DNA from: Algoriphagus aquimarinus
Lineage (GTDB): Bacteria; Bacteroidota; Bacteroidia; Cytophagales; Cyclobacteriaceae
Direction: 5' to 3'
Length of the DNA stretch: 64,000 nt
Assembly (NCBI RefSeq): GCF_007997215.1
Contig: NZ_VORW01000001.1
Location: 620,001 to 684,000 of the forward strand
Below are positions 1 through 7,575 of this stretch, piece by piece. The stretch's first letter is position 1, and each line of letters begins with the position of its first letter. Made by a program: the position numbers and the translations under genes. The notes beneath the pieces are model-generated. The model had not been told where the DNA came from and made no database searches. It saw nothing but the letters and a program-made list of their open reading frames with translations.

Positions 1-778
1 CCTCCAGAGTAAAATCATCTGGGACTATGCCTGTTCCTGTCATCAAAAAACAACCAATCGGGAAGGTATCTGCACGGAAAAGCCAACCAGCCAATTCTTG
101 TGGCTTACGCTTCAGTTGGGTTAGAGCAGTCTCGCCTGCAAAAGCCAAAACACCAGCTCTGAAGATCTCCAACCTGATCGTCGCTGTTTCCTCTATGGCT
201 TTATCCGTTATGAAAAGACAAGGACCAATCGCCGCACAACCTGCATAAACCTTCGCCTGTGGCAAATAGAGTGGGTTTTCTCCCTCAATACTTCTGCTAC
301 TCATGTCATTTCCGCAGGTATATCCTTGGATTTTTCCAGAAGGAGAAATCACTAATGTCAATTCTGGCTCTGGAACATCCCAAGTGGAATCCTTACGGAT
401 ATTCACCGCAGATCCTGGAGCTGAAACACGGCTAGCTGTTGCTTTGAAAAATAGCTCAGGACGATCAGCATTATACACTTTATCGTAGAAATCTGCTCCA
501 CCGGCATCTTGGGACTCTTCCATTCTGGCAGTTCGGCTACGGTAGTAAGTCACTCCTGCAGCCCAAATTTCCTGATTTCCCATAGGGGATAAAATTCCTT
601 TTGCTAGCAAATCCTCAGCTTCTTCAGCGGAAATCGCTTTCCAAGACTTGGACTGTGAGTTTAGATAATCTTTTAGATTTTCATGCGCCAGCAAAGCATC
701 CCAGTCTAATTCAGGACCGAAAAAAGCTTGATTTTCTTGCTGTAAAAGTGTGCCCGAAGGCAGTTTGTATATTTTCAT
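1..778 (-). CDS. Fumarylacetoacetate hydrolase (FAH) family protein, 3' end outside window
   Basis: Reading leftward from the ATG at 778, an uninterrupted frame of about 259 residues runs off the window edge, so the C-terminus is missing. It starts MKIYKLPSGTLL. A stretch beginning GNDMSSRSIEGENPLYLPQ, followed by an AGCAAIGPC segment, is typical of FAH-fold hydrolases and decarboxylases related to sugar-acid dehydratases. That family uses a divalent metal to cleave or dehydrate acidic substrates. The substrate cannot be read here. It is divergent to the riboswitch and receptor locus, with a roughly 165-bp intergenic gap between the two start regions. Confidence 0.8.
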   Translation of the reverse strand, partial: MKIYKLPSGTLLQQENQAFFGPELDWDALLAHENLKDYLNSQSKSWKAISAEEAEDLLAKGILSPMGNQEIWAAGVTYYRSRTARMEESQDAGGADFYDKVYNADRPELFFKATASRVSAPGSAVNIRKDSTWDVPEPELTLVISPSGKIQGYTCGNDMSSRSIEGENPLYLPQAKVYAGCAAIGPCLFITDKAIEETATIRLEIFRAGVLAFAGETALTQLKRKPQELAGWLFRADTFPIGCFLMTGTGIVPDDFTLE

Positions 779-904
779 AGGTTATAGGGTTTGATTAGAA
801 ATTTAGGAAAAAGATTTGAGAGATAGGTAAAAGTAAAAGTAGGAAAGATGCTTGGTGAACCGACTTTTGAAGAATTGACAAACTTAATTTTCTAATCGGC
901 AGAT

Positions 905-934
905 TTGCGAAGCAACTTTTCCCCATTACCTTTG
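905..934 (+). promoter_or_regulatory. Bacteroidota-type promoter upstream of TPP riboswitch
   Basis: TTG at 905-907 and TACCTTTG at 927-934 are separated by exactly 19 nt. This matches the -33/-7 consensus TTG-N19-TAnnTTTG of the Bacteroidota primary sigma factor. The predicted transcription start, around 941, falls just before the first paired base of the riboswitch. Confidence 0.75.
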
Positions 935-942
935 CTCATAGA

Positions 943-1022
943 TCATAGGGGGTGCCTTAATAAAACGGGCTGAGATCATACCCATAAGACCTGATCCGGA
1001 TAATGCCGGCGAAGGGAAATGA
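943..1022 (+). promoter_or_regulatory. TPP riboswitch (THI element)
   Basis: The conserved THI-box blocks are all present in order: GGGGGTGCC near 948, GGGCTGAGAT near 967, ACCC near 980, CCTGATCCGGATAATGCC near 990-1007 and GAAGGGAAATGA ending at 1022. P1 can form between TCAT (943-946) and ATGA (1019-1022). It binds thiamin pyrophosphate and represses the downstream gene when the cofactor is abundant. The next gene is a TonB-dependent receptor, which fits the known TPP control of outer-membrane thiamin receptors in this phylum. Confidence 0.95.
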
Positions 1023-1038
1023 ACAAGCGTAGCAACAA

Positions 1039-1085
1039 ACAAAATCAAACAACCGAAGCGGTACCCTTCTGGATTTAGATTTTGT
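1039..1085 (+). promoter_or_regulatory. Structured leader after the TPP aptamer
   Basis: ACAAAATC (1039-1046) is perfectly complementary to GATTTTGT (1078-1085), with an inner ACCG/CGGT stem at 1052-1062. Together with the aptamer this gives a long leader of roughly 230 nt before the receptor start. No clear U-tract terminator follows, so it may be an expression platform acting on translation or only a spacer hairpin. This is inference from pairing alone. Confidence 0.4.
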
Positions 1086-1170
1086 CCATGCTAACGGGTA
1101 AACAATAACGGGGAGCTTCCCTAAAGCTTTCTCATGTTTCACTCAATCTCCCGAAAGGGTAAATAATCAC

Positions 1171-3558
1171 ATGAAAAAAGTATTTCTTGGCTTGGCTTTT
1201 TGCCTTGCCGCCATTTCAAGCTGGGCTCAGCAAAGCCTAAGCGGAAAAGTGCTGGATTCAAAATCCGGCGAAGCATTAGTAGGCGCCTCAGTGTGGGCAG
1301 AAAATCAGGGAAAAGGTGGCGTCTCAGACGAAAATGGCCTTTTTACAATCAACAAATTACAATCGGGCACAGTAGAACTTCGAGTTTCTTACATCGGTTA
1401 CAGCACTGTAAAGCAAACTTTGGAAGTCCCATACATTGGTGAACTGACGATAAAACTCCATCCTACTGAACTTATGACAGAGGAATTCATCGTCTCAGCA
1501 ACCCGAGCTTCTCAAAGTACTCCGACCACCTTCCAGGAAATCAGTAAGGAAGAACTTGCCAAGAGAAATCTCGGTCAGGATATTCCAATGTTGCTGAATT
1601 TCACTCCTTCCGTAGTGACCTTTTCAGACGCTGGGGCTGGAATCGGCTATACTGGGATGCGAATCAGAGGTTCGGATCAAAGCAGAATCAACGTGACTGT
1701 GAATGGTATTCCCATGAATGATGCCGAGTCTCATGGCGTTTATTGGGTAAATATGCCTGATTTCGCCTCTTCTGTGGATAATCTTCAGATTCAGCGCGGG
1801 GTGGGAACCTCCACCAACGGTGCGGCGACTTTTGGAGCTAGTTTGAACTTCCAGACTGATACCAGAAACGACGATGCGTATGCGCAAATTGATAACTCCG
1901 TTGGGTCTTTTAATTCACTCAAACATACAATCAAAGTTGGGTCAGGACTCTTGAACAACCGATTTGCTGTAGATGCGAGGCTTTCGAAAATCACTTCAGA
2001 TGGATATGTGGATAGAGCTAGCTCAGACCTGAGCTCTTATTTTGTCTCAGCAGGTTATTTTGGAGAAAATCATGTAGTGAAACTGAATGTCTTTTCCGGA
2101 AAAGAAAAAACCTACCAAAGCTGGTATGGCCTCTCTGAGTCTAAGCTGAAAGACGATCGTAAATTCAATTATTACACCTACGACAACGAAACAGATAACT
2201 ACCAGCAGGATCATTATCAGTTGATCTATGCAGGTAAAATTGGCAATAACTGGAAAACAAATGCTGCACTGCACTATACCTATGGCCGTGGATATTACGA
2301 GCAGTATCGGGAAGATGATGCCTTTGCCAACTACCGTCTTCCTAATGTTACTATCGGAGAATCAATCATCACCAACACTGACATCATCAGACGACTTTGG
2401 CTAGATAATGACTTTTACGGTGGAGTGGCTTCCTTCAATTATATCTCAGACGATGGACGCTGGGATGCGGTACTTGGTGGGGGAGCAAATCGCTACGATG
2501 GAAGACATTTTGGTGAAATAGTCTGGGCGAGAATAGCTGGAGACACTGAAATCCGAGATAAATATTACAACAACAGCGCTGTGAAAGATGACCGAAATGT
2601 CTATTTGAAAGCTACTCGAGAACTTACCACCGGATTAAGTCTGTATGGAGATCTGCAACTACGGGTGATAGATTATTCATTTGAAGGTCTAAATGACGAT
2701 GGGCGAATCGTAGATGGACAGGAAAAATATACCTTCTTCAATCCAAAATTTGGTGTTAGCTATGAGAATTCAGGCAGGACTTGGTATGCGAGCTATGCTG
2801 TAGCCAATAGAGAACCAAAAAGATCTGATTTCACGGATAACCAGATCACGGAAATTCCAAAACCTGAACGATTGAACAATATCGAGGCAGGTCTACGTGC
2901 CAGAAGCGGGAGTTTCACTTACAATGCAAACTTCTACCTCATGGACTACAAAGATCAACTGATCCCAACAGGACAGATCAACAATGTAGGAGCTTACATT
3001 CGTGAAAACGTAGCAGATTCATATCGTGCAGGAATAGAGTTGGATGCAACTTATCAGGTATCGAAATCATGGATTTTAGGAGCAAACCTTGCGCTTAGCC
3101 AAAATAGAATCAAGGAATTCACTGAATACGTGGATGATTACAGCACTGCTGATTTTAGCCAGGAATCATTCACTTATACTGACACCGACATTGCTCTTTC
3201 CCCAAATGCTGTAGCATCAGCAATGATCGAGTTTAGACCCGTAAAGAATCTTTCGCTGAACTGGCTGAGTAAGTATGTTGGCAAGCAATTCTTGGACAAT
3301 ACCAGCAGGGATGCACGATCACTGGATGCTTTCTTTACCAATGATATCCGTATCAGCTACTCCGTTCAGCCACGCTTTTTCAAAAGTTTGGAGCTAAACC
3401 TTCTGGTAAACAATATCTTCAATGAGATGTATGAGCCAAATGGTTATACGTTCAGCTACTTCGTTCCTGGCGAAAGCCAGAAAGAATTGGTGACGGAGAA
3501 TTACTATTATCCAATGGCTGGAACCAACTTTATGTTGGGTTTGAGCTTGAAGTTTTAA
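1171..3558 (+). CDS. TonB-dependent outer-membrane receptor, predicted thiamin uptake
   Basis: 795 residues. A signal peptide (MKKVFLGLAFCLAAISSWAQ) is followed by a CarboxypepD_reg-like beta-sandwich (about 22-100), a plug domain (about 110-225; includes GMRIRGSDQSRINVTVNGIP) and a 22-strand-type barrel ending in the terminal phenylalanine typical of outer-membrane proteins. It would import a scarce ligand through the outer membrane using TonB energy. The ligand is inferred from control by the TPP riboswitch directly upstream: thiamin or a precursor. Length and domain order are normal for the family. The gene is followed by an intrinsic terminator. Confidence 0.9.
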   Translation: MKKVFLGLAFCLAAISSWAQQSLSGKVLDSKSGEALVGASVWAENQGKGGVSDENGLFTINKLQSGTVELRVSYIGYSTVKQTLEVPYIGELTIKLHPTELMTEEFIVSATRASQSTPTTFQEISKEELAKRNLGQDIPMLLNFTPSVVTFSDAGAGIGYTGMRIRGSDQSRINVTVNGIPMNDAESHGVYWVNMPDFASSVDNLQIQRGVGTSTNGAATFGASLNFQTDTRNDDAYAQIDNSVGSFNSLKHTIKVGSGLLNNRFAVDARLSKITSDGYVDRASSDLSSYFVSAGYFGENHVVKLNVFSGKEKTYQSWYGLSESKLKDDRKFNYYTYDNETDNYQQDHYQLIYAGKIGNNWKTNAALHYTYGRGYYEQYREDDAFANYRLPNVTIGESIITNTDIIRRLWLDNDFYGGVASFNYISDDGRWDAVLGGGANRYDGRHFGEIVWARIAGDTEIRDKYYNNSAVKDDRNVYLKATRELTTGLSLYGDLQLRVIDYSFEGLNDDGRIVDGQEKYTFFNPKFGVSYENSGRTWYASYAVANREPKRSDFTDNQITEIPKPERLNNIEAGLRARSGSFTYNANFYLMDYKDQLIPTGQINNVGAYIRENVADSYRAGIELDATYQVSKSWILGANLALSQNRIKEFTEYVDDYSTADFSQESFTYTDTDIALSPNAVASAMIEFRPVKNLSLNWLSKYVGKQFLDNTSRDARSLDAFFTNDIRISYSVQPRFFKSLELNLLVNNIFNEMYEPNGYTFSYFVPGESQKELVTENYYYPMAGTNFMLGLSLKF

Positions 3559-3576
3559 GGATTTATAATCAAGTAG

Positions 3577-3596
3577 GGGCGAAAAATCTTTCGCCC
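3577..3596 (+). terminator. Intrinsic terminator after the TonB receptor
   Basis: GGGCGAAA (3577-3584) pairs with TTTCGCCC (3589-3596) around a 4-nt loop and is followed by TTATTTTTT. A 26-nt block including this hairpin (3573-3598) recurs exactly on the other strand at 6324-6349. Confidence 0.8.
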
Positions 3597-3600
3597 TTAT

Positions 3601-3692
3601 TTTTTCAATTCTCCAAACCCTCCTTTAATTTCCTCCAAAGTCTCAACTGAATCTTTTTCCTTAATAAAATCAAGAGCCAAGAACTTGGTTCC
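3601..3692 (-). pseudogene. Detached copy of the 3' end of the gene at 4300-4824
   Basis: On the minus strand this stretch encodes GTKFLALDFIKEKDSVETLEE, closely similar to the C-terminus of the membrane protein at 4300-4824 (GTKFLALDFTREKDAVAALEE). At DNA level it matches 4296-4386 at roughly 80% by eye, in the same orientation. It has no N-terminal part and is therefore a remnant. The two copies flank the toxin-antitoxin pair. Confidence 0.7.
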
Positions 3693-3731
3693 AAATGAAT
3701 CTCTCCAACCGATAATCCGTATATTGGAACT

Positions 3732-4025
3732 ATGAAAACAATTGAGATCCAAACAGATAATGAGGAAATATTTGAAGCCTTTAAAAATCTTGCGAAGGCA
3801 TTCAAAGTTGACTTCTTAGAAAAGGATATAGCTACATGCGATTCGAGTCCCTCTCCAAGTAATGATCCTTATTTCGATAACCCAAAAAATCTTGCTGAAA
3901 TTGAAGCTGGAATAATTGATGTGAAAGAAGGGAGGGTAGTAAAATTGGATCGAATGGAGAGGAAAAAGTTACTCCACTCATGGCCTTTGAAATTTACTTT
4001 ACCCAAAAAGCTCTCAAAGACATAG
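3732..4025 (+). CDS. Antitoxin of a YoeB-type module (DUF2683-like)
   Basis: 97 residues, starting MKTIEIQTDNEEIFEAFKNL. Small acidic proteins with this kind of N-terminus (DUF2683-like) are commonly found directly upstream of YoeB/Txe toxins in Bacteroidota. The gene overlaps the toxin gene by 46 nt, which implies translational coupling. The role as antitoxin is inferred from position, size and partner. The pair sits between two direct repeats and thus looks like an accessory insertion. Confidence 0.7.
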   Translation: MKTIEIQTDNEEIFEAFKNLAKAFKVDFLEKDIATCDSSPSPSNDPYFDNPKNLAEIEAGIIDVKEGRVVKLDRMERKKLLHSWPLKFTLPKKLSKT

Positions 4026-4255
4026 ATAAAATAAAAAAGTCTGGCAACAGAAAGCTATTAGAAAAATTGGAAGGTTTGTTAGAAGAGCTGGAAGAACACC
4101 CATATACTGGAACAGGAAAACCAGAACTATTAAAAAACAATTATTCTGGTCTATGGTCTAGAAGACTAAACTTGGAACACCGACTAATCTATTCAGTTAA
4201 CGGACAAACAATAACTGTGACCCTAATATCAGCTTTTGGTCACTATACAGAATAA
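3980..4255 (+). CDS. Txe/YoeB family mRNA-interferase toxin
   Basis: 91 residues, the usual YoeB size. The family signature is complete: E49 within HPYTGTGKPELLK, then GLWSRRLNLEHRLIY with R62 and R68, and a C-terminal GHY (H88, Y89). YoeB toxins bind the ribosome and cleave mRNA at the A site; Glu, Arg and His are the catalytic residues and all appear present. Start ATG lies inside the antitoxin gene, as is common for these operons. Confidence 0.88.
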   Translation: MAFEIYFTQKALKDIDKIKKSGNRKLLEKLEGLLEELEEHPYTGTGKPELLKNNYSGLWSRRLNLEHRLIYSVNGQTITVTLISAFGHYTE

Positions 4256-4299
4256 TTTAATGTGGGCTAAGAAATTTCCTTTAGTTCAATTTCTATTTT

Positions 4300-4824
4300 T
4301 CAAATCCCCAAACCCTTTTTTATTTCCTCCAAAGCCGCAACTGCATCTTTTTCCCGAGTGAAATCAAGCGCTAAAAACTTGGTTCCGTTGGCAAGCAAAA
4401 CGCATTTATAAATTGTGACTTCTCGCGAAAGGGTAGGGCTAATCCCATTTGGAGTATTTGTACTTCGATAACTGTGAAGGATTAATTCAGCATGTTCGAT
4501 CTTCGGAAGCTTTTGCCATTCTCCTATCCTGAACCAAAGGATGCTCTGGTATTCTTTGAATCTGCTCCTGTCAAAATCAATGAGAGTTCCCGAATAAGTA
4601 GACAAGCTTAAAAACCCGAGCGAAAGAATGGTTCCTACAATCATATATAATTTGAAAGAGTCGGTCTCCTTCCCAATAAAAAACGAGCTGACGCAGATGA
4701 TCAACCCCATTGAAAGCAACACAATGCCTGTCAGGTGAGAGCCATTCCAAAGCGTTCGCTTTTTATAGTTGAAATGTTTCATAAGATTACGATCAGCTCG
4801 ATTTGACATTCTTCCTTTTTTCAT
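4300..4824 (-). CDS. Unrecognised membrane protein with two TM segments
   Basis: 174 residues from the first ATG; two hydrophobic segments (about 30-51 and 60-78) are followed by a soluble C-terminal domain of about 90 residues ending LDFTREKDAVAALEEIKKG. No family recognised. The listed start overlaps the upstream gene by 32 nt; an internal ATG at 4782 (MKHFNYKK) would remove the overlap and is equally plausible. A partial duplicate of its 3' end lies at 3601-3692. Confidence 0.6.
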   Translation of the reverse strand: MKKGRMSNRADRNLMKHFNYKKRTLWNGSHLTGIVLLSMGLIICVSSFFIGKETDSFKLYMIVGTILSLGFLSLSTYSGTLIDFDRSRFKEYQSILWFRIGEWQKLPKIEHAELILHSYRSTNTPNGISPTLSREVTIYKCVLLANGTKFLALDFTREKDAVAALEEIKKGLGI

Positions 4825-5050
4825 TGATAGATATCATCTGAAAAAACAAATTCAACAGAAACGCGACAGGTAGAATCAGTATCCAAAATGTATTGAACAG
4901 GAAGGATTCCGAAGCGTAAAAGGGATACTCATTTGTTCTGGAATGCAGATAATCCTGAAAAATCGTCACCAACAATACCAGAACCAAGACAACGAGATAC
5001 TTCAGCGTTGCCTTGATTCTTGGTTTCTTTTGTTGATGCTTTGCATTCAT
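4793..5050 (-). CDS. Small membrane protein, function unknown
   Basis: 85 residues with a basic N-terminus (MNAKHQQKKPRIK) and two hydrophobic helices (about 17-33 and 51-72), then a basic tail. No recognisable family. It is transcribed with the next membrane protein and lies 5 nt downstream of the Fic gene stop, so all three probably form one transcription unit. Confidence 0.55.
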   Translation of the reverse strand: MNAKHQQKKPRIKATLKYLVVLVLVLLVTIFQDYLHSRTNEYPFYASESFLFNTFWILILPVAFLLNLFFQMISINEKRKNVKSS

Positions 5051-5055
5051 TTTCT

Positions 5056-6123
5056 CTATGATTTTGAAGTGAGCAGCGCAAATAACTTTTCGTTCACGTA
5101 GTAATTTCCCGTGCCTAGTTTCTCCTTTCTCAGCACACCATCTTCCGCTAGTTTGTTGAGATAGTTGGCAGCAGTGATCCGAGACACACCCAAGTCGCGC
5201 ACTATAAACTCAATCTTAGTATATGGATGCTTGAACAGATTATTCAACAGTTCCTGAGAGTAAAACTTATAATTATCTCGAAGCTGAGTTTTCATTTCAG
5301 CCATCAAAACTTTCAACTTTTCTATCAAATCTATGGTCTCCCGAGCTGTATTTTCTACCCCTCTGATCATATAGGTTAACCAACTTTCCCAATCTCCATT
5401 TTCACGTACGCCTTGAAGCAAGCGGTAATAATCAGCTTTATTTCGAATGATATGATTACTCAGGTATAGGATTGGAAGCTTTTGCAGGCCTCCCAAAATC
5501 AAGTACAAAATGTTCAAAATCCTTCCCGTACGCCCATTTCCATCATAGAATGGGTGAATGCTTTCAAACTGAAAATGAATAATAGCCATCTTCACCAGCG
5601 GATCTAGATCACTCAGCTCCGGACGATTGATAAACTGCTCCAGATTGGACATCAGTCTTAGAATCTCATCGGCATCTTGCGGAGGTAGGTAGACGGTTTC
5701 ACCGGTCTGTGCATTTTTAAGTGCTGTGCCTGGCAGTTTGCGAAAGCCTGCATTATTCCCTTCCAAAGTCTCTTGAATCTGAAGAATTATCTGATTTGTC
5801 AATAGCCCTTGAGTCTCTACCAACACAAATCCACGCTTCATCGCCGCCACATAATTTTGCACTTCTTTGATCGCCGGAGACATGGACTCAAACTCCAGAT
5901 CTGACTTGAAAAGCTCATCGTGCGTAGTGATTATATTCTCCACGGCTGAGCTATCCTTAGCTTCTTGGATAGCCAATGTATTCAGCAAAATCTCATGATT
6001 AGGAATAGAATAGACCAATCCTTTCAGCTCCGCCAATGCCGCATGTGCAGTAGGAAGCTGCTTGAGAATTGTCCTTGTTTCCAATTCTAGGTCATAAGGC
6101 AAAGGAGTAAGATTCCAGATCAT
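5056..6123 (-). CDS. Class II Fic protein with C-terminal winged helix
   Basis: 355 residues. The Fic motif HPFYDGNGRTGR spans residues 190-201 with the catalytic His190. An N-terminal inhibitory helix motif of form (S/T)xxxE(G/N) is present as S58-S-A-V-E62-N63, which defines class II Fic enzymes whose AMP transfer is blocked by that Glu. Residues about 295-350 form a winged-helix domain (including TKIEFIVRDLGVSRITAANYL). Such proteins transfer AMP from ATP to protein hydroxyls; the target is unknown. The start codon lies inside a cluster of TATGTAAAG repeats, suggesting autoregulation. Confidence 0.9.
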   Translation of the reverse strand: MIWNLTPLPYDLELETRTILKQLPTAHAALAELKGLVYSIPNHEILLNTLAIQEAKDSSAVENIITTHDELFKSDLEFESMSPAIKEVQNYVAAMKRGFVLVETQGLLTNQIILQIQETLEGNNAGFRKLPGTALKNAQTGETVYLPPQDADEILRLMSNLEQFINRPELSDLDPLVKMAIIHFQFESIHPFYDGNGRTGRILNILYLILGGLQKLPILYLSNHIIRNKADYYRLLQGVRENGDWESWLTYMIRGVENTARETIDLIEKLKVLMAEMKTQLRDNYKFYSQELLNNLFKHPYTKIEFIVRDLGVSRITAANYLNKLAEDGVLRKEKLGTGNYYVNEKLFALLTSKS

Positions 6124-6267
6124 ATGTAAAGATTATCTCATTTTCTATACAAAGGTAATCTTATATGTAAAGAAAAGCTATGATTTCTTTACATAGCAAT
6201 TAGCATATGTAAAAATTTCTCAATTTTCTTTACATATAGGAGGGGATATGTAAAGCGGCTTTACATA
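6123..6267. promoter_or_regulatory. TATGTAAAG operator array upstream of the Fic gene
   Basis: Exact copies of TATGTAAAG occur at 6123-6131, 6164-6172 and 6247-6255 on the plus strand and at 6187-6195, 6228-6236 and 6259-6267 in inverse orientation, with a one-mismatch copy at 6206-6214 and a degenerate inverse partner near 6145-6153. The plus copies start 41, 42 and 41 bp apart, and most are followed by an inverse copy, giving about four palindromic units. The first copy overlaps the Fic ATG. Binding by the Fic winged helix is inference. Confidence 0.7.
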
Positions 6268-6285
6268 GGGTTAGAAAAAATATAG

Positions 6286-6305
6286 GGGCGAATAAATATT
6301 CGCCC
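6286..6305 (-). terminator. Hairpin of the GGGCGAA family
   Basis: GGGCGAATA (6286-6294) pairs with TATTCGCCC (6297-6305); on the minus strand a TATATTTTTT run follows. It could terminate transcription from the amidohydrolase gene before the Fic promoter region. It is related to the hairpins at 3577 and 6326. Confidence 0.55.
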
Positions 6306-6325
6306 AAAATATTCCATTCATAAAA

Positions 6326-6345
6326 GGGCGAAAGATTTTTCGCCC
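6326..6345 (-). terminator. Intrinsic terminator after the amidohydrolase gene
   Basis: GGGCGAAA (6326-6333) pairs with TTTCGCCC (6338-6345); read on the minus strand it is followed by TTTTA. With its flanks (6324-6349) it is an exact inverse copy of the block at 3573-3598 and lies in the same orientation relative to the preceding gene. Confidence 0.7.
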
Positions 6346-6357
6346 CTACAACAATGA

Positions 6358-7476
6358 TCAATCTGGAAAAACACTTTTATCCATTCCAGGCACAATTCGA
6401 AGGGCATTTTTGTAGTACAGTTTTTTCAAGACCTCGTCAGAAAGACCCAAGCCATACATTGACCAGTAAGCATGGTACTTTTTGTAGTAAGGGAAATACT
6501 CATCTTCTGTTTCTAGTACGCGGAAGTAGGTATAATACTCCTCTTTGTTGTAAGCATCCTTACCAAACAGTACACGATCCTGATACTTTTCGAAGAATTC
6601 CTTAGCACGTCTCGGCTGACGACCAAACTCTGCGATCACTGCACCGATTCCGAAATTCACATTTGGATACTTCTCCAAGTGCGCACTTGCCGCATCTAGG
6701 TCATTCGCCATCCAGCCCATGTGAGCATTGATAAAAGTCGTCTTCGGATGCTTCGCAAATACATCGTGCTGCTCAGCCATTATCTGCTCAAAAGGCGCTG
6801 GGTCGTCCGCTCCTCGTTGACGGTTTGGATGAGTTTTTAGCTCCAACCAGCGCTCATTATTTGCATCCATCGGCTGCCAAAACTGGGCAGGGTCTGCCGA
6901 GTGAATAATCACTGGAATTCCCAATTCACCCGCTTTCGCCCAGACAGCATCCAAATCAGGATGATTTACAGGCACCCGATTTCCCTTATTATCCTGAACC
7001 GAAAAGCCCAAGCTTTTATAAATCTTCAAACCACTGGCTCCAGCAGCTACATCTTCTTCGAGTTCTTTTACGGCTATTCTAGTCCAATTTTCATCACCAA
7101 AACCTGCAAAATTCAGATTGGTAAAAACCATAAACCTCCCTGGAGCATGCGTATTAAATTCTTTCAGCATATCCTTGATGTATTGCTGCTGGGAATTGCT
7201 ATCGCCACGCCCAAATCCTCTGCCGCTAAGATTCACCAACACACCCATGTTGATCTCGTCCATTTCAGAAATCAACTCATCTATCCTTTGCTTATTGACA
7301 CCCCCTTGATGGCTATGAATATCCACGAAAGGAAACTTCGCCCGCTGTACCGGGTGTTCGGGTACTTTCAATGTCGAGGGTGGATTATATTCCTCAAAAC
7401 TCATTTCCTGAGCCAAAGCAATATTTCCGACTATGAAAAATGTAAAAGCAATAAATAATTTGGTAGAGTGATTCAT
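6358..7476 (-). CDS. Secreted amidohydrolase-2 family metal-dependent hydrolase
   Basis: 372 residues. A signal peptide (cleavage after about ALAQ, residue 23) precedes a TIM-barrel amidohydrolase. The metal-binding HxH is seen in FPFVDIHSHQGG (H54, H56), followed by the strand-5 and strand-6 histidines in VIIHSADPAQFW and INAHMGW and the late acidic residue in LFGKDAYN. This arrangement fits the amidohydrolase-2 (COG2159-type) group, which includes decarboxylases and lactonases. The substrate is unknown and the protein should act in the periplasm. Confidence 0.8.
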   Translation of the reverse strand: MNHSTKLFIAFTFFIVGNIALAQEMSFEEYNPPSTLKVPEHPVQRAKFPFVDIHSHQGGVNKQRIDELISEMDEINMGVLVNLSGRGFGRGDSNSQQQYIKDMLKEFNTHAPGRFMVFTNLNFAGFGDENWTRIAVKELEEDVAAGASGLKIYKSLGFSVQDNKGNRVPVNHPDLDAVWAKAGELGIPVIIHSADPAQFWQPMDANNERWLELKTHPNRQRGADDPAPFEQIMAEQHDVFAKHPKTTFINAHMGWMANDLDAASAHLEKYPNVNFGIGAVIAEFGRQPRRAKEFFEKYQDRVLFGKDAYNKEEYYTYFRVLETEDEYFPYYKKYHAYWSMYGLGLSDEVLKKLYYKNALRIVPGMDKSVFPD

Positions 7477-7544
7477 ATGCTAATTAAATGAAAAGGTATG
7501 GCTTGCTTACGCAAAATTTTAGAGAAAAGTTAAGACACAAAAAA

Positions 7545-7567
7545 AATCCCGAGTAAAACCCGGGATT
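7545..7567 (-). terminator. Terminator after the M14 peptidase gene
   Basis: AATCCCG (7545-7551) pairs with CGGGATT (7561-7567). Read on the minus strand it is followed by a run of T. It lies 8 nt beyond the peptidase stop codon. Confidence 0.8.
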
Positions 7568-7575
7568 CAAATTTG

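Noticed and set aside
957..1142. Minus-strand open frame across the riboswitch leader
   Set aside because: It lies entirely within the TPP aptamer and its leader, with no coding character.
3605..3805. 66-codon minus-strand frame overlapping the antitoxin start
   Set aside because: It is in a different frame from the homologous gene remnant and has no support.
6901..7458. Long plus-strand frame of 185 codons
   Set aside because: It is the antisense of the well-supported amidohydrolase gene.
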